Shown: one piece after another, positions 28,033-40,000 of the stretch
Position numbering within the stretch: the first letter of the stretch is position 1
Layout of the letters: each line of letters starts with the position of its first letter
Origin: Trichoplax sp. H2
Lineage: Eukaryota > Placozoa > Uniplacotomia > Trichoplacea
Length of the DNA: 64,000 nt
Assembly: GCA_003344405.1 (NCBI GenBank)
Contig: NOWV01000271.1
Location: 1 to 64,000 of the forward strand
Direction of reading: 5' to 3'
Notes under the pieces: model-generated
What the model was told of the DNA's origin: nothing
Seen by the model: only the letters and a program-made list of their open reading frames with translations
The model's database searches: none
Made by a program: the position numbers and the translations under genes

Positions 28033-28814
28033 GTACTAAATAGATGCGAGTATCTAGATATTCTGCAACTTAGGCTGTTGAAGCGCTCATCCTCCTTCAA
28101 CATACGGTTCGATTATTGGAGCCTAGCACGCCGTTCAATCTACGGTAAATTAACTCGTAATACTTTGTATTTTATATCACATTTCGACAATCAAAATATT
28201 AACTACGAATATAGCAAAATTTAAAATTAAACGTAGTACATGACTGTATCTGGACTATTTTCAGGTATTCATTATTCTTTAATCAATAATTATTTAACTG
28301 GTAGCGCAGTACCACAACATATAACTACAACCACTTATTTATGCATAGTAGTTCACAGCTGGTTAAATTAAAGAGCTATGATAATCACAATAAGATTGAA
28401 TTGAAACGGTCGTAATAGTATACTTCAATATGATTTTTCCGCTTTATCCATAACCAAGAATGGATAATGCTTCTATGAACAGTAAAATTTCTATAAACTA
28501 TAGGATTACATGTTGAGCAGCACGAGGTGGGGTTATGTTATAAGCAATGCAAGAATCGACGGCAAGAGCCCCAAGAGTATAACCTCAATAGTTTATAGTT
28601 CATCTCTATGGAAACGCCAGAAATCACGTGAATAGATACATCGGCTATCTGATGTTTGTCCATATTGATTTAATGTTAAACTATGCTATGCCTTGATAGA
28701 TTTCAGGTGGGATAGAATAGAACAAGTAGCATCTACTACCTGATTTTAGCTTACGTATCTATAGTGTATGGGTCTGTGCAGTATTGCTAAAGTAACATAA
28801 CGAGTATTGATAAG

Positions 28815-31800
28815 ATGGCATACTCTGTTGGTCAAAATATAGAAATTTTTTGGAATAATACATGGTATCCAGGGGTTATTTTAGAAATTGGACAGAAAAA
28901 GACCTATCTGGTAACTTAGCCTTTTCTCTGAAATAGCGATTAATATTAGATTTTCTCTTATGGGCAAACTGTTTGATTTTTAGATCAATAAAAACTTTAG
29001 AGATAGATTTTAGATTTTATTTTGTTTGAAGATTTACCGTAGATTAAATGCTAAAATGGAAAAGCTAGATGCAATACGACATTGATCTACTTATTAGTTT
29101 TGAGTGATCGAACCTAATATAAACATTTGCTTTATTGCTTGCATTTAGGCCATTGTTGATGAGAATGAACAAGTTTAAATCTAGTCCAGTGTGATTATTG
29201 AGTTCAATAACCCCTTTGACTAGCAATCGCTGACTCAAAATTTAAGTTATTAAAATTGAGTAATTCTCTACTCTGACACAATTATCATACCAGCTATCAT
29301 ATATTAACTTCATTAAGCATAGCAACTATTCTACCTCTTAATGCTACCATGCTTCATGTTACTACTGTAATTAGCCGAAATAGCTACTTGCAATTATTTG
29401 TAAAATTGTTCAGCATCATTTTAAATAGATTTCAGTAATCGGGATCAAAATTTATAATAGTTACTTACCATATAGATTTTAATCGCTGTTCACGTGAATA
29501 CAACAACTGCTACAAAATATGCAGAGTTAAATGTTAAAATATAGATTATTAAGTTTATGTTCTGCAAATACTAATGATGTGAAAAGTCTATTCTGAGGCT
29601 ACTATTATACCATACTAAATGGCTCAAGTAATTGTAGTAATGATTCTTCAGCAACTTGGTTCGTCAAAAATTAATGAGTAGCTATAGGTATTTGTCACAA
29701 ACCAGCTTCGTGACAAAGATAACTTAAAAAAAATCTCGAAATTACTATAGTCTCCGGGATTCAGTATCCCTTAACTAATTCACAAGAATTTAGACGGCTT
29801 TGCTTCTACGTTGAAACAATTGTAAAACTCTTTTTTTATTTAACTATCATCGAGCTTAAATACACTTCGGCAGAAGCTATCATGTATGAGTCATAACAGT
29901 TGATGAAATTTAGCTCATATTGGATAGCAAAAATAATACAGACATTATACATAATTTTGGACATGTACTGAATGATTCTAGATAATTGGACTACAGTATA
30001 TCCATACACAGAATTATTTATAGTATCATCTATAATTGAATATCTTCAGGATATTCATCACTAGCATTGCAAGACAGACATAACAGTGTAATCAATTAAT
30101 ATCACTTAGCTTATGAAAACTTCTACTGCAATACAGCATAATTTACTGTAACAAAATAATAACTACCGTAGTTCTTACTATAAGTCATTATTAGTTATTT
30201 CCATATATAAAAGTTAAACTCTAAATTTAGTCATTTACTCTTCACGGTGGTTCATACCGTAACAGTATTTTAACATATTAAGGTTTAAATTTAGTTGCTT
30301 ACCTCTGATAATTGATCGTTAATTGGCTAAGCCAAGAAAAATAGTTAACTGAGTTATTCAATTTGGATGGCTAGTTGATGCATTTTTAAATCATAGTATC
30401 TGGAAAGATTACAACATAATGTAGACTACTGTATATACTTTCTGCTAGCTGCGAAATATAATTAAAGAAACATACATTTCTATTTCATATATGCAACTGA
30501 ATTTTTAAGGTTAATATAATATTTTTAAATCGAAAGGTCTCTTATTTGGGCTGGAGCGATTCATTTAACGAAGCTATAGAGCTATCCAAGATTCGAATCA
30601 ATCAAGATAAACCTGCTGATGAAAATTCTGACTTAAAAGTCGGAGATAAAATAGAGGCAGAATGGGGAAGCAGCTGGTATGAAGCAATAATTGAAGAAAT
30701 TAAAACTTGTTACGTCAAAGTTCGCTATAAAAATTATAGTAATAACTGGGATACTTGGATAACAAATGAGAAACTCCGACCTGCAGAAACGAATGTTAGT
30801 GAAGCAAGTGTCGAAGCAGAAGGAAGTATTTTCGGTATGATTCTAAGATGAGACTCTAATGCATTTTTATATATATATATATATATTATTCTTGATTTCT
30901 AGTTTCACTAAAAGTGTTAGAAAGAATTGCATAAGATCTATAGCTTAACTTTAGTACATAATAAATGTTAAATTTTAATAGAATTGCTTACCGTAACAAT
31001 TTCGCTTAATTGAAGTAGTACAGCAAAGTGGCTAAATTTTGGATTATGTAGTCGAACCAATAGTAATAGTAGGAGATTCTTACTGGACCTTTACACTTAT
31101 AGAAACTAAGTTTATAGTCTCTAAATAAAAAGGGTATAATAATGCACAGCACGAGTACAAAATTAAGAAAACTTATCCAGAATTAAATTTCAGTATTTTG
31201 GTATTAATGTTATTAATTTCTTATGAACTTGCTGCATTTATAGCTTAAAACATTAGGCGCAATTATTATTTAAGTATTTCCTGTTTATTTAGCAGAATGT
31301 GTTGGTAGTCTCTACGATAGTAGGAGATTCGGCGACGTTAATGTACAAATTTTTTCGGAATATTTCTTTGGCTTGCATCGGTGTATTCTTGCCGCTCGTT
31401 GTAGCCGCTTTGATGAAATTTTTAAGGAATGCACTGCGGTAAGGTAATTTAATTATTACTAGTAATCATCTCGAAATTAGATTAATGTCGAAATCTTTTC
31501 ACTATAACTTAGTGTTAGATGAATGAATTTAGATATCCTAAAGAAATACAGTACATCATTAACATTCTAAGATTATCTACATTGCTTTATGTTGAATCTG
31601 GCAATATCTACAGCATAGTGTAAGAATTATAGAAGCACACTATCATAAAATTTATTGATACCACCTAGCACTGGTTGCATGATGAAATGTTATCTACTGC
31701 TGGTAGATAGTGAACATAGCTTTCACAGAGAAAACTTGAAGAGACAATGTTATGAAAATAGTAGACATATGAGGCATTTCGCTTATATAAATATAGTGCA

Positions 31801-33031
31801 AATTAAAATGAATACCGGGATTTAATATCACTGAAGCTGTTAAAAATGACAATTTATGAGGTTTGTAACTCAAAAACAGCCATTCATATGCATCAGGAAT
31901 GTTTGCAGGTATGATCAAGAACCTTCAAATATTATGGCAAGAATTATGATTTCTTGTAAAACTGTACATACTACACATAACTGGCTCATTTACTAAAAAT
32001 CAAGGGCTGCCGACTTCAATCGATAATTAAAATGGAATTTGATACAGGATCATTTTTAGCAAAAATCACTTATAGCCATTTAAGTTGTAGATCAATGCTG
32101 AATTTTTGATCTCATAATTGTCTCTTGTAATTTTAATGAGCGTCATAGCAAATTTTTTGCAGTGAAAAATTGCCTAACGTAATCTATAAATATTATAAAA
32201 TCCTAATTTAATTATTTACGTAAAAAGTTGTAGAAGGTTCCAAAATTACCAGCTAAAAATAGCCACTAGTACAATCTTATAATCAAACACAGGACTGGAA
32301 TAATTTTTGTGCAATCTTATAACTACAATCCTAATCTAATTACGGGGCTACATTACAAAGTTATTTTACTCAGTCTTATAATTTTCACTTTTTTACAACG
32401 AATCTAACGATTTCAGGGTCTTTTATTTTTATTTCTAACTTTAATATATCTAACTTTAATTGTGCTAGGAAAAGCTTGTAATCGAAGATATCTCGAGCGA
32501 TATATTCAGTTTACTCATTGAATATATTTATAAAGCAGCCGTCAATTTAAATCCAATTACGGCATTATATCTATATTGTGGTAAGATAATACCTATATCG
32601 GTATAAATTGCAAATTAGACAAAATAATTAATTTCCAAATATTATTGGCGTAGCTATTTTGGTTACAGAACTTATTGTCCTGGTTGAAAATAATCGAAAA
32701 TTACTTACATTAATTTTTCCTTTGCCGTACTATACTGTACCTATTATAAAAAGCTGCCGAAAAATATCCAGTTTCTGGATTAATGGAATATTGCTTACAA
32801 TCTTTAAGTAATGAAAATTCTGTGGAAGATTTGTTAAAGGCCTACGTCGAATATGAAAGTGTTAAAAGTTCTCTATCATCGAAACTAGAAGATAGATTTG
32901 AGAAGGCTTTAGTTGATCAATTGAGCTCAAAATTTAGACTTGTTACCAAAAGCGAATCGTTTCAGAAACTTGATAAGGATTTGTTAGTATCTTTGGTTCG
33001 AAAAATTGCTAATCAAATAATTATTACGTAA
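28815..33031 (+). CDS. Tudor-like x2 - BTB - BACK-like protein, 5 exons
   Basis: Exons 28815-28910, 30537-30834, 31293-31438, 32469-32580 and 32772-33031 join in one frame of 303 codons plus TAA. Residues 1-56 form the first Tudor/chromo-barrel-like unit: VGQNIEIFWNNTWYPGVI, then across the first junction YLVSYLGWSDSFNEAIE. Residues 80-127 form the second: VGDKIEAEWGSSWYEAII with VRYKNYSNNWDTWI. BTB follows from about residue 132: SLYDSRRFGDVNVQIFS, HRCILAARCSRFDEIF, DISSDIFSLLIEYIYKAA. The C-terminal part (ENSVEDLLKAYVEY onward) resembles the end of BTB and the start of BACK as in SPOP/RCBTB proteins. Tudor-like barrels bind methylated lysine or arginine or other chromatin or RNA partners. 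BTB-BACK proteins often bring substrates to cullin-3 ligases. The combined role is inference. About seven residues usual in late BTB seem absent at the exon 4/5 junction, so a small exon may be missed. Confidence 0.72.
29693..30264. mobile_element. Solo LTR, family B (intron 1 of the Tudor-BTB gene)
   Basis: 572 bp, TGTCACAAACC...CCGTAACA, with a perfect GTATT duplication (29688-29692 and 30265-30269). A TATATAAAAG motif lies at about 30204. Confidence 0.85.
30869..30888. repeat. (TA)n microsatellite
   Basis: Pure TA run of about 20 bp in intron 2 of the Tudor-BTB gene. Confidence 0.85.
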
Positions 33032-33208
33032 ATAGATTTTTTTGCTTAATCTGTTACTCGGCATAGATATAAGAAGAAAATTTCAATGTAATCACTTTTT
33101 AATATATCATATTATAATTTGATTTCTGACTATTACCAAGTCAGTTACAATATACAATCTAATTAAGTACGATCGAGGAATAAAATATTAGATATTCGTG
33201 AAAATGGC

Positions 33209-33610
33209 TGTCACAAAACAGCTTTCGTGATCGTACCTAAACTAGTCTATCTACACTTATGGTTCTCCGACTAACTCCGGAGATCCTCGGTAATGTTTCT
33301 CATACTAAGTGAGTAAATTGTATTATATGTGTTTCTCTACTTTGCACCACCTATGTTTGGCGACTGTATATAAGCCCGAGCAGAAAATATATCGCTCAGT
33401 TGATACTTCTCTAGTACTAGTACAACAAGGTACTATACTCTCGTGGCATGAATAGAAGTAAAAACTCATAAACTAATCTTAAAACAAGCCGCTTATTATA
33501 CTTGTGAGGAAGTTGTTAGTCTTACTTACAGTATCTCTCCATAGTTAGTTGGCGACTAAGTAGCTAGTAAGTTAGTTGCATACTCACATTAAACGAGAGT
33601 AGACAGTGGT
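33209..33610 (+). mobile_element. LTR-like remnant
   Basis: Begins TGTCACAAAACAGC, like the ends of families A and B, and contains a TATA motif (TGTATATAAGCCC) near 33365. I could not find its right end or a target duplication, so the limits are approximate. Confidence 0.35.
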
Positions 33611-33972
33611 ATTACTCATGTGAGTGATATGTACTATTTCAATTTATTGGCTGTTATAGCAAGATAATACATATTACGGAATAGAGTATAAGATTTTAAA
33701 GATACAGAATCCGATATAAGTCTGATTATCAATTAGGGCCCAGAATAAATTACAACAGGATTTCCATGCCTTTGCTATCTTATTATCATTTCGCTTGTGC
33801 TTAAAGAATGGTAATGTTTAAAAGATTTCATGTAAAGAGAGCACAATAATAGGTATGCAATTAAAAAATTATAAGATAGTTTAGTCTATAAATAATTCAA
33901 ATAGTAACCAAGCATAATGTTCGTTTGAGGCTCCAAATTTTTCAGTCTTTTATTTATTGCTACGCAGATGTT

Positions 33973-34957
33973 TGCTATACGGTAAGACATTATTTCAATA
34001 CTATCTAAAACTGACTTTACCATAATTTTTACGAGATATGATAACGCGAGACATTTTATAACTGATAAAATTTGTAGACACGGTACTTACGAGTGAGCTT
34101 TGCTATACTACATTATTTATAAGTGCCTGTTACAGTGTTAAATACTGTATTACAGTAGAAATAACTATGTTAGGATAATTCTGTTAGACTATCCTAATTT
34201 AGTTAACTTCTAATTTGGATATACTGTATTTTAATATAGCACTGACTTTTTATGACAGTGACACTTATACACATACTGAAATTATAATAGTTATAATAGG
34301 GAATGCAAATCATCTGCTTACAGTTCGAATCATTGTGATTGTAATTTACTTATGGTAGACTGTAAATTATCATGGAAATGTTCCGTGATAGGACATATCG
34401 TAATCTGACTATTCTGTATTAGTCATTACATGTCTATGTTCGTAAATACTGTTGTCTGCATTAAGGGAGCAGTAGCTAAAATTAATATCTAATTCAGTAA
34501 ATGATTCTAATGTTAATTGTATTAACTATGACTCATGAACTATTGAGGAATAGTATATAAATGCAGTATATTGTGAAATAAAGAAGAATTGTCCAACTTA
34601 GTGTTTAACGTAAAATACGAGGCGTTTAAGTCTTTGTGTAGTCTGCTAGTAGAGCAAAAGTGTTTGTGATAGTGCAGATATCGTTCCTTGATACGTGGTT
34701 CAAGGAATTGACTTATTGATCGTATATTGCGTTATCTTGTTGCAAAGCTGTTTTGTGACAGTGCCTTTAAAGAATTCATTTAGGAGTGGCCGTTATAATG
34801 CTTTTATCTAATTTAGGCTTTTCTAAGTAATCTATGTTATCGATTATATCGGAACAGAAATTTCTATCAGTGAATGTTATAGATAAAGCCATAAACTGCT
34901 ATAACGCATTCATCTATAAAATATGTGACATCGATCTGGAATAAATACGATTGTAAA
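33973..34957. repeat. Left copy of a second gap-flanking duplication
   Basis: Matches 34978-35325 except for a solo LTR plus its 5-bp duplication (638 bp) and a few single-base differences. Probably one allele. Confidence 0.9.
34128..34760 (+). mobile_element. Solo LTR, family A
   Basis: 633 bp, TGTTACAGTG...TTGTGACA, with a perfect GTGCC duplication (34123-34127, 34761-34765). The copy of this locus at 35127-35137 has a single GTGCC and no element. A TATATAA at 34554-34560 fits an LTR promoter in this orientation. Confidence 0.9.
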
Positions 34958-34977
34958 NNNNNNNNNNNNNNNNNNNN
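34958..34977. other. Assembly gap (20 N)
   Basis: Twenty N between the two copies. Confidence 1.
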
Positions 34978-35325
34978 TGCTATACGGTAAGACATTATTT
35001 CAATACTATCTGAAACTGACTTTACCGTAATTTTTACGAGATATGATAACGCGAGACATTTTATGACTGATAAAATTTGTAGACAAGGTACTTACGAGTG
35101 AGCTTTGCTATACTACATTATTTATAAGTGCCTTTAAAGAATTCAGTTAGGAGTGGCCGTTATAATGCTTTTATCTATTTTAGGCTTTTCTAAGTAATCT
35201 ATGTTATCGATTATATCGGAAACAGAAATTTCTATCCGTGAATGTTATAGATAAAGCCATAAACTGCTATAACGCATTCATCTATAAAATATGTGACATC
35301 GATCTGGAATAAATACGATTGTAAA
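34978..35325. repeat. Right copy of the second duplication (LTR-free allele)
   Basis: 348 bp nearly identical to the left copy without its LTR. It shows the pre-insertion site. Confidence 0.9.
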
Positions 35326-35791
35326 TTTTAAATTTTTGCAAGTACAGTAATGCAAATAGCTTAACGCACATTAAAGAAAGGTGCTTAGAAATTATTGAGG
35401 GTCACTTTATGATTTTGTAGAGGGCAGTAATTTTACCTGCCATATTATCAGTAAAAATTAATACAAGAAGCATTTGTAACGACATCCATTATACTATAAC
35501 GACAGATTTTAAAGAATATTAGTAAAAAATAAGGTGTAGATGAAGTTAGCTAAACGTAGGATCTATAGATACCTCAATAGAAGTTATTCTTACAGAAAAG
35601 GTACTTAGGATAAGTTACCTAGCTTAGAATGTAAGGGTTATTTGATAGGCTGATGTGTTTTATCGGATATATTTCTGACACAGGACACAGGACTTACAAG
35701 TTACTCGAAGATGGTTAATAACTGACACAGTTCAATTATTATAACATATAATTATTAAATGTTAGAATTTTATACCATTCCGTCCATTGAT

Positions 35792-37010
35792 CTAATTGGG
35801 TAAATTCTTTAGCACTTCGGCAGCAATTTGATCTTGGGGAGTTTGCGATATCCTCCTTATATATGTCCCAGAATCTGCGTATAATCTTTCTCCTTCATTA
35901 GTCTCAGTTCTAATTTGGCAGATGACTACCTCTGTACATCGTCGTGCTGGTTGTACAGGGTTAGTATTGTTGCCAAGAATACTTTTTCTAGTCATTATTC
36001 GGCTACTGATGCGACCATAATATTGTCGCATTTGATTACTTGTTGCGTTAATACCTATTAGACCACTATAGGCAGTTAGTCCGAAATAAATAGCTGCATT
36101 GATGGGTAATACTATAAGAAATGTGATTTGCAAAGTAGTCTCAGGCATGTTACTTGGATTACGAGCGATTTCAAGGGTAAATATTAAGAATGGTATCCAT
36201 GCAATCAAGTTACTTAAAATAATTGGCAGTATCCTTAAAGCAATAGCTCGTTCTTGCCTTCTTGCTGACTTGCCTGTTTTTTTGCTTAACAATTTCATTG
36301 TAACAGATATATGTATCCAAAGGTATGATGTTGCTATCCAGCAAAGAGCTATTCCAGTAATAAATGTAACAATCCACATTCGATAAAATGGATTATCATA
36401 ATTGACTGGCAGGCAGATGCCGACATATCCATAAATTCTTGCATCGCCTTCAGCATTTATACTGAACAAATTTGGAATAGTAACAAATATAAAGACAACT
36501 ATCCAAGTTCTATCGATGATGTATTTTGCTTTTTTTGGTTGAATTAAGTTGGTCTTGTGAGGAATAACTATACTGATGAAGCGATCTACGGTCATAAAAA
36601 TAATTACAGCCGATGAAATTAAGCTGGACATGCTAGCCAATATGCAGGATAATGAACAAAATGGTCCTTTTAGCCATAATTCGGAATATTTTGCATAGTG
36701 ATCGTGATAAGCGATATCAGCGCTACCGATGATGAATACGTACGATGATAGCAACAGATTAGCGACACTAAGATTTTGAGAGAGTAATCCTAGGACAGAT
36801 TCGGGCTGGTTCCTGTATTTCAGTACTTTGATAGCAATGATGACTAGATTGCCAAGGAGTGCAATTCCTGCAACTCCCCAAAGTGCCTTAGATATTAATT
36901 TATTGGATATAAGGTCCAAACAAGTAGAAGCAGTTTCTTGCTTCTTAAATGGTGTGCAAAATGTAACGGTTGTAGGGATGGAACAACAAAAAAATATTCT
37001 TGATGACATC
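35792..37010 (-). CDS. 7TM exon of the LGR (hinge, seven helices, tail)
   Basis: Single 1,219-bp exon (acceptor at 37011-37012), 405 codons counted from its ATG. The hinge has the LGR-type cysteines (RIFFCCSIPTTVTFCTP). TM1 has Gly-Asn at 53-54. TM2 reads NLSVANLLLS, where the usual LAxAD has Asn84 in place of Asp2.50. Cys118 before TM3 and Cys199 in loop 2 can form the usual disulfide. DRF at 142-144 replaces E/DRY, and TM6 has AWIP at 270-273. TM7 reads VLPINAAIYFGLTAY: where relaxin receptors have LPINSxLNPxxY, the NPxxY is gone (Tyr-Phe at 308-309). The tail has about 85 residues and is basic (SSRIMTRKS, ARRC). The frame is intact, so this is not an obvious pseudogene. The two plus-strand frames inside it are shadows. 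Confidence 0.88.
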
Positions 37011-40000
37011 CTATAAAAGTAAATGAATATTTTAAAAATTGCACATTCATTTCTATAAATTTTTCGTAGATCTAGTTATTATCTAAGCTTGAATTGACTA
37101 TAGATAGTAGGGAGACTAAACGTTAAAATCGAACAGTACGGTAGTTTTGCAATAACTATAAGTAAATTTACATGATAAAACCTTACTCTAGCTAGAAAGC
37201 ATCGATTCTATTAATGTGTCTTTGAGTATAGACACAAAATAAAATAGACCATATTAATTCAAGTAGCCCACTTTCAGCTATCCTTATTACAGTGAAGTTG
37301 GAGATTAAATTATTATATATATATATATAAATTTACCCCGTAAACACTGATTAGATTAAGTAGAGTCAAGAAATATTCATCAGTAGAAATTTGTGGGAGG
37401 CGAGTTCAATATACTAGTAGAAATAAAACTTTGTTGAAATTTTAAGTTAAATTTAGTGTAGCACTGCAACTTGCTTTTCTGTATAAATTCGCAGCGTACA
37501 GTATTTAACATATCAGATTCTTAATTTCTAGTCTTGCTAACTTAATGAGGCTCATATATCACTGATAAAGAACAGTCTAAGCATTTCTTAATTATTTTTT
37601 TATTTAGTGACCAGAGTGATTTTGAGCTAATTTCTAAGAGTTATAACGGTTATAAGTAATTTAGAAATCAGTGCAATACGTTTAGTAAGTTAGCAAGATT
37701 CGTCTTGCACATTGTAAAAATTATAGTATTGAGGTAATTAACGTAGAGTGGCTTATAAGCTGTTATGAAGCAATCAAGAAAGTACTAATACTGTAATGAA
37801 CGCAAGAGTAGAGATATGGGTTAGAAATTAGTGGTATTTAAGGCTTTGGAATAGAGATAATGTAGAGAGCTAAGACTATAGAAGTAAACTCGTCACAAAC
37901 GGTCTAAGTATTAGTAGATGACAACGCTGTTTGTAGCTGCAAAGAAATAGTACATGCTGCAAATGCTGGACTTAGCATGCTATGTCTATAGGCAAGTACG
38001 CATTAATTCAGTCTATGTTTATAAAAAAGGATAAGCTGAAATCAACGTGTAGTCATAATGTACTATAGGTACAAGCTTATATTGTTGTAGTGGCATGTAA
38101 CGATTATATAATATATTAACTATTGGTGATGTCATTGATACTTACACATTTCTAAGATTCGTCAGTCCACGAAGAGCCTGATCACTAACATGGGTCAAAA
38201 TGTTTAGCTCCAGATTTCTGTAAAGATTATAAGTTATAAATAGATGACCGTAATAACGTATAAAATGCTGTTATTATGGAATATCGGTAGCTTTCAACTT
38301 TTAATTTAGAATTAAGTAATATAATTTTATAATTCGGTAAAGTGTTATTATAAAATTCAAATAAATTTTATCAAGTGCAGGAGAGCTGTAAAATTAATTT
38401 ACTATTACAAATTAGGAAAGCTTACAATATACGAAGTCGCTTATATTTATAAAAACAGTCATTATTCAAGGTTCGAATGCGATTTTGTTTTAAGATCCTG
38501 TTAAAAGAGAAAATAATTGTGGATTGGTATAATTAAAAAGGTAGTACATTTTTCGTGCACTTACACATAATTAATTACAATTTATGAAGCCTGATTTCAA
38601 TGCATGTAATAGTTAATTATAAGATTATGTAGTTTACTGAAAATTTGATTATATCATAAAATAAATTGATCAAGAATCAGGCCGAATAATCTTACAGTGT
38701 ATGGATATTGGGCCAGACGTCATAGTAGGATTCAGTAAAACATGCGCCTTGTAGGAAGTTATTTTCTAAATTTCTGAAAATTTGAGTTATACAAAACGAA
38801 CATTACAAACTATAACTGTTTATGTCATATCGGCACTGAAGCAAAACTTTTTTAAGTTTAACCTTATGTATTGCAAACTAATATTAATTTGATTGCAATT
38901 AAAATTTTTAAATGAATTTATATATGTCCGTAACGTATACAGTATGATTTCATGCACTCTTACATGATCTCTAGGTTCGGAAATTGAATTCCGTTACTTG
39001 TAATTTCTTCTAGAAAATTTCTAGTATAATGTCTATCATGAAAATTTTTATCAATAATTTGGCTAACGATTCATGGTTAACGATTACTGTTGCCTTAATA
39101 TTACGAAAGTTCCCATTTGTAGAATAAGCTGGTAAGTCTACAGAGATAGCATTATAGTTATTTTACTGAAGCCAAAATACGATACAGTATTCATCAAATT
39201 TAACGTCGAATTAGAATATTTTATGAGGTTAATGAAAAACGTGTTTCATAACATTACATTGATCAATAAATTCCTTGTAATAGCTTTATAATACATTTCT
39301 TACATAATTTTTAACATAAGAGTTGACTTACAGCTCTTTTAAAATTCGATTTGTTCGATTAAATAAGATTCTAAGATCGAGTCTATGGATACCAATTTTA
39401 CTGATATATCTGTAATAGAATAAGTATTGATGTAAATTGGTAGATAGTAAAAGAAACCTATAATATGACGTAAAATATTTCAGTGAAATGTATATTTGAT
39501 GACGTTTAATTTAGGTGAATCACAGAACGATAGAATTCTATTAGTTTTAATTATTGCTAAATTACAATGTTTTAACGTTGTTTTGAAGTGAAGAGAGCAC
39601 TCCATAGTCTCCTTCTTCTCTTTTCCGTTCTATGCGGTATCCACTAATATCTCTATATATCGAAATGATATATTATATATAAATTTGGTTCACAGGATGC
39701 TATGGCCTAGATTAGTTCTTTAAAATTGTACTTGACTAAAACCAGCATGAAAATTATTTTAGTTTAGACTAAAATAAACAGTTATCTATTATTAGACCAA
39801 AACAGGCATTTGGAAATGGATACTTAAAGCTAATGCATCTCTGATACATGGCCGCAAGTGCAACCAGTCATGAATAGTGGTTAACTCACATCGAAAATGA
39901 TTGGCAACGTGATATATTTTCTGCTGCGCATTCATAAGGGAGCAAGGGTAGAAATTCATTAATCGCTTCTAAGACATTTTGCGTTTCTAGATATTTATTA

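Noticed and set aside
28070-28140. A tRNA-like B-box (GGTTCGATT) with a nearby stem.
   Set aside because: No acceptor stem, D-arm or anticodon arm can be folded around it.
36099-37016. Two plus-strand frames opposite the 7TM exon.
   Set aside because: They are antisense shadows of a clear GPCR coding exon.
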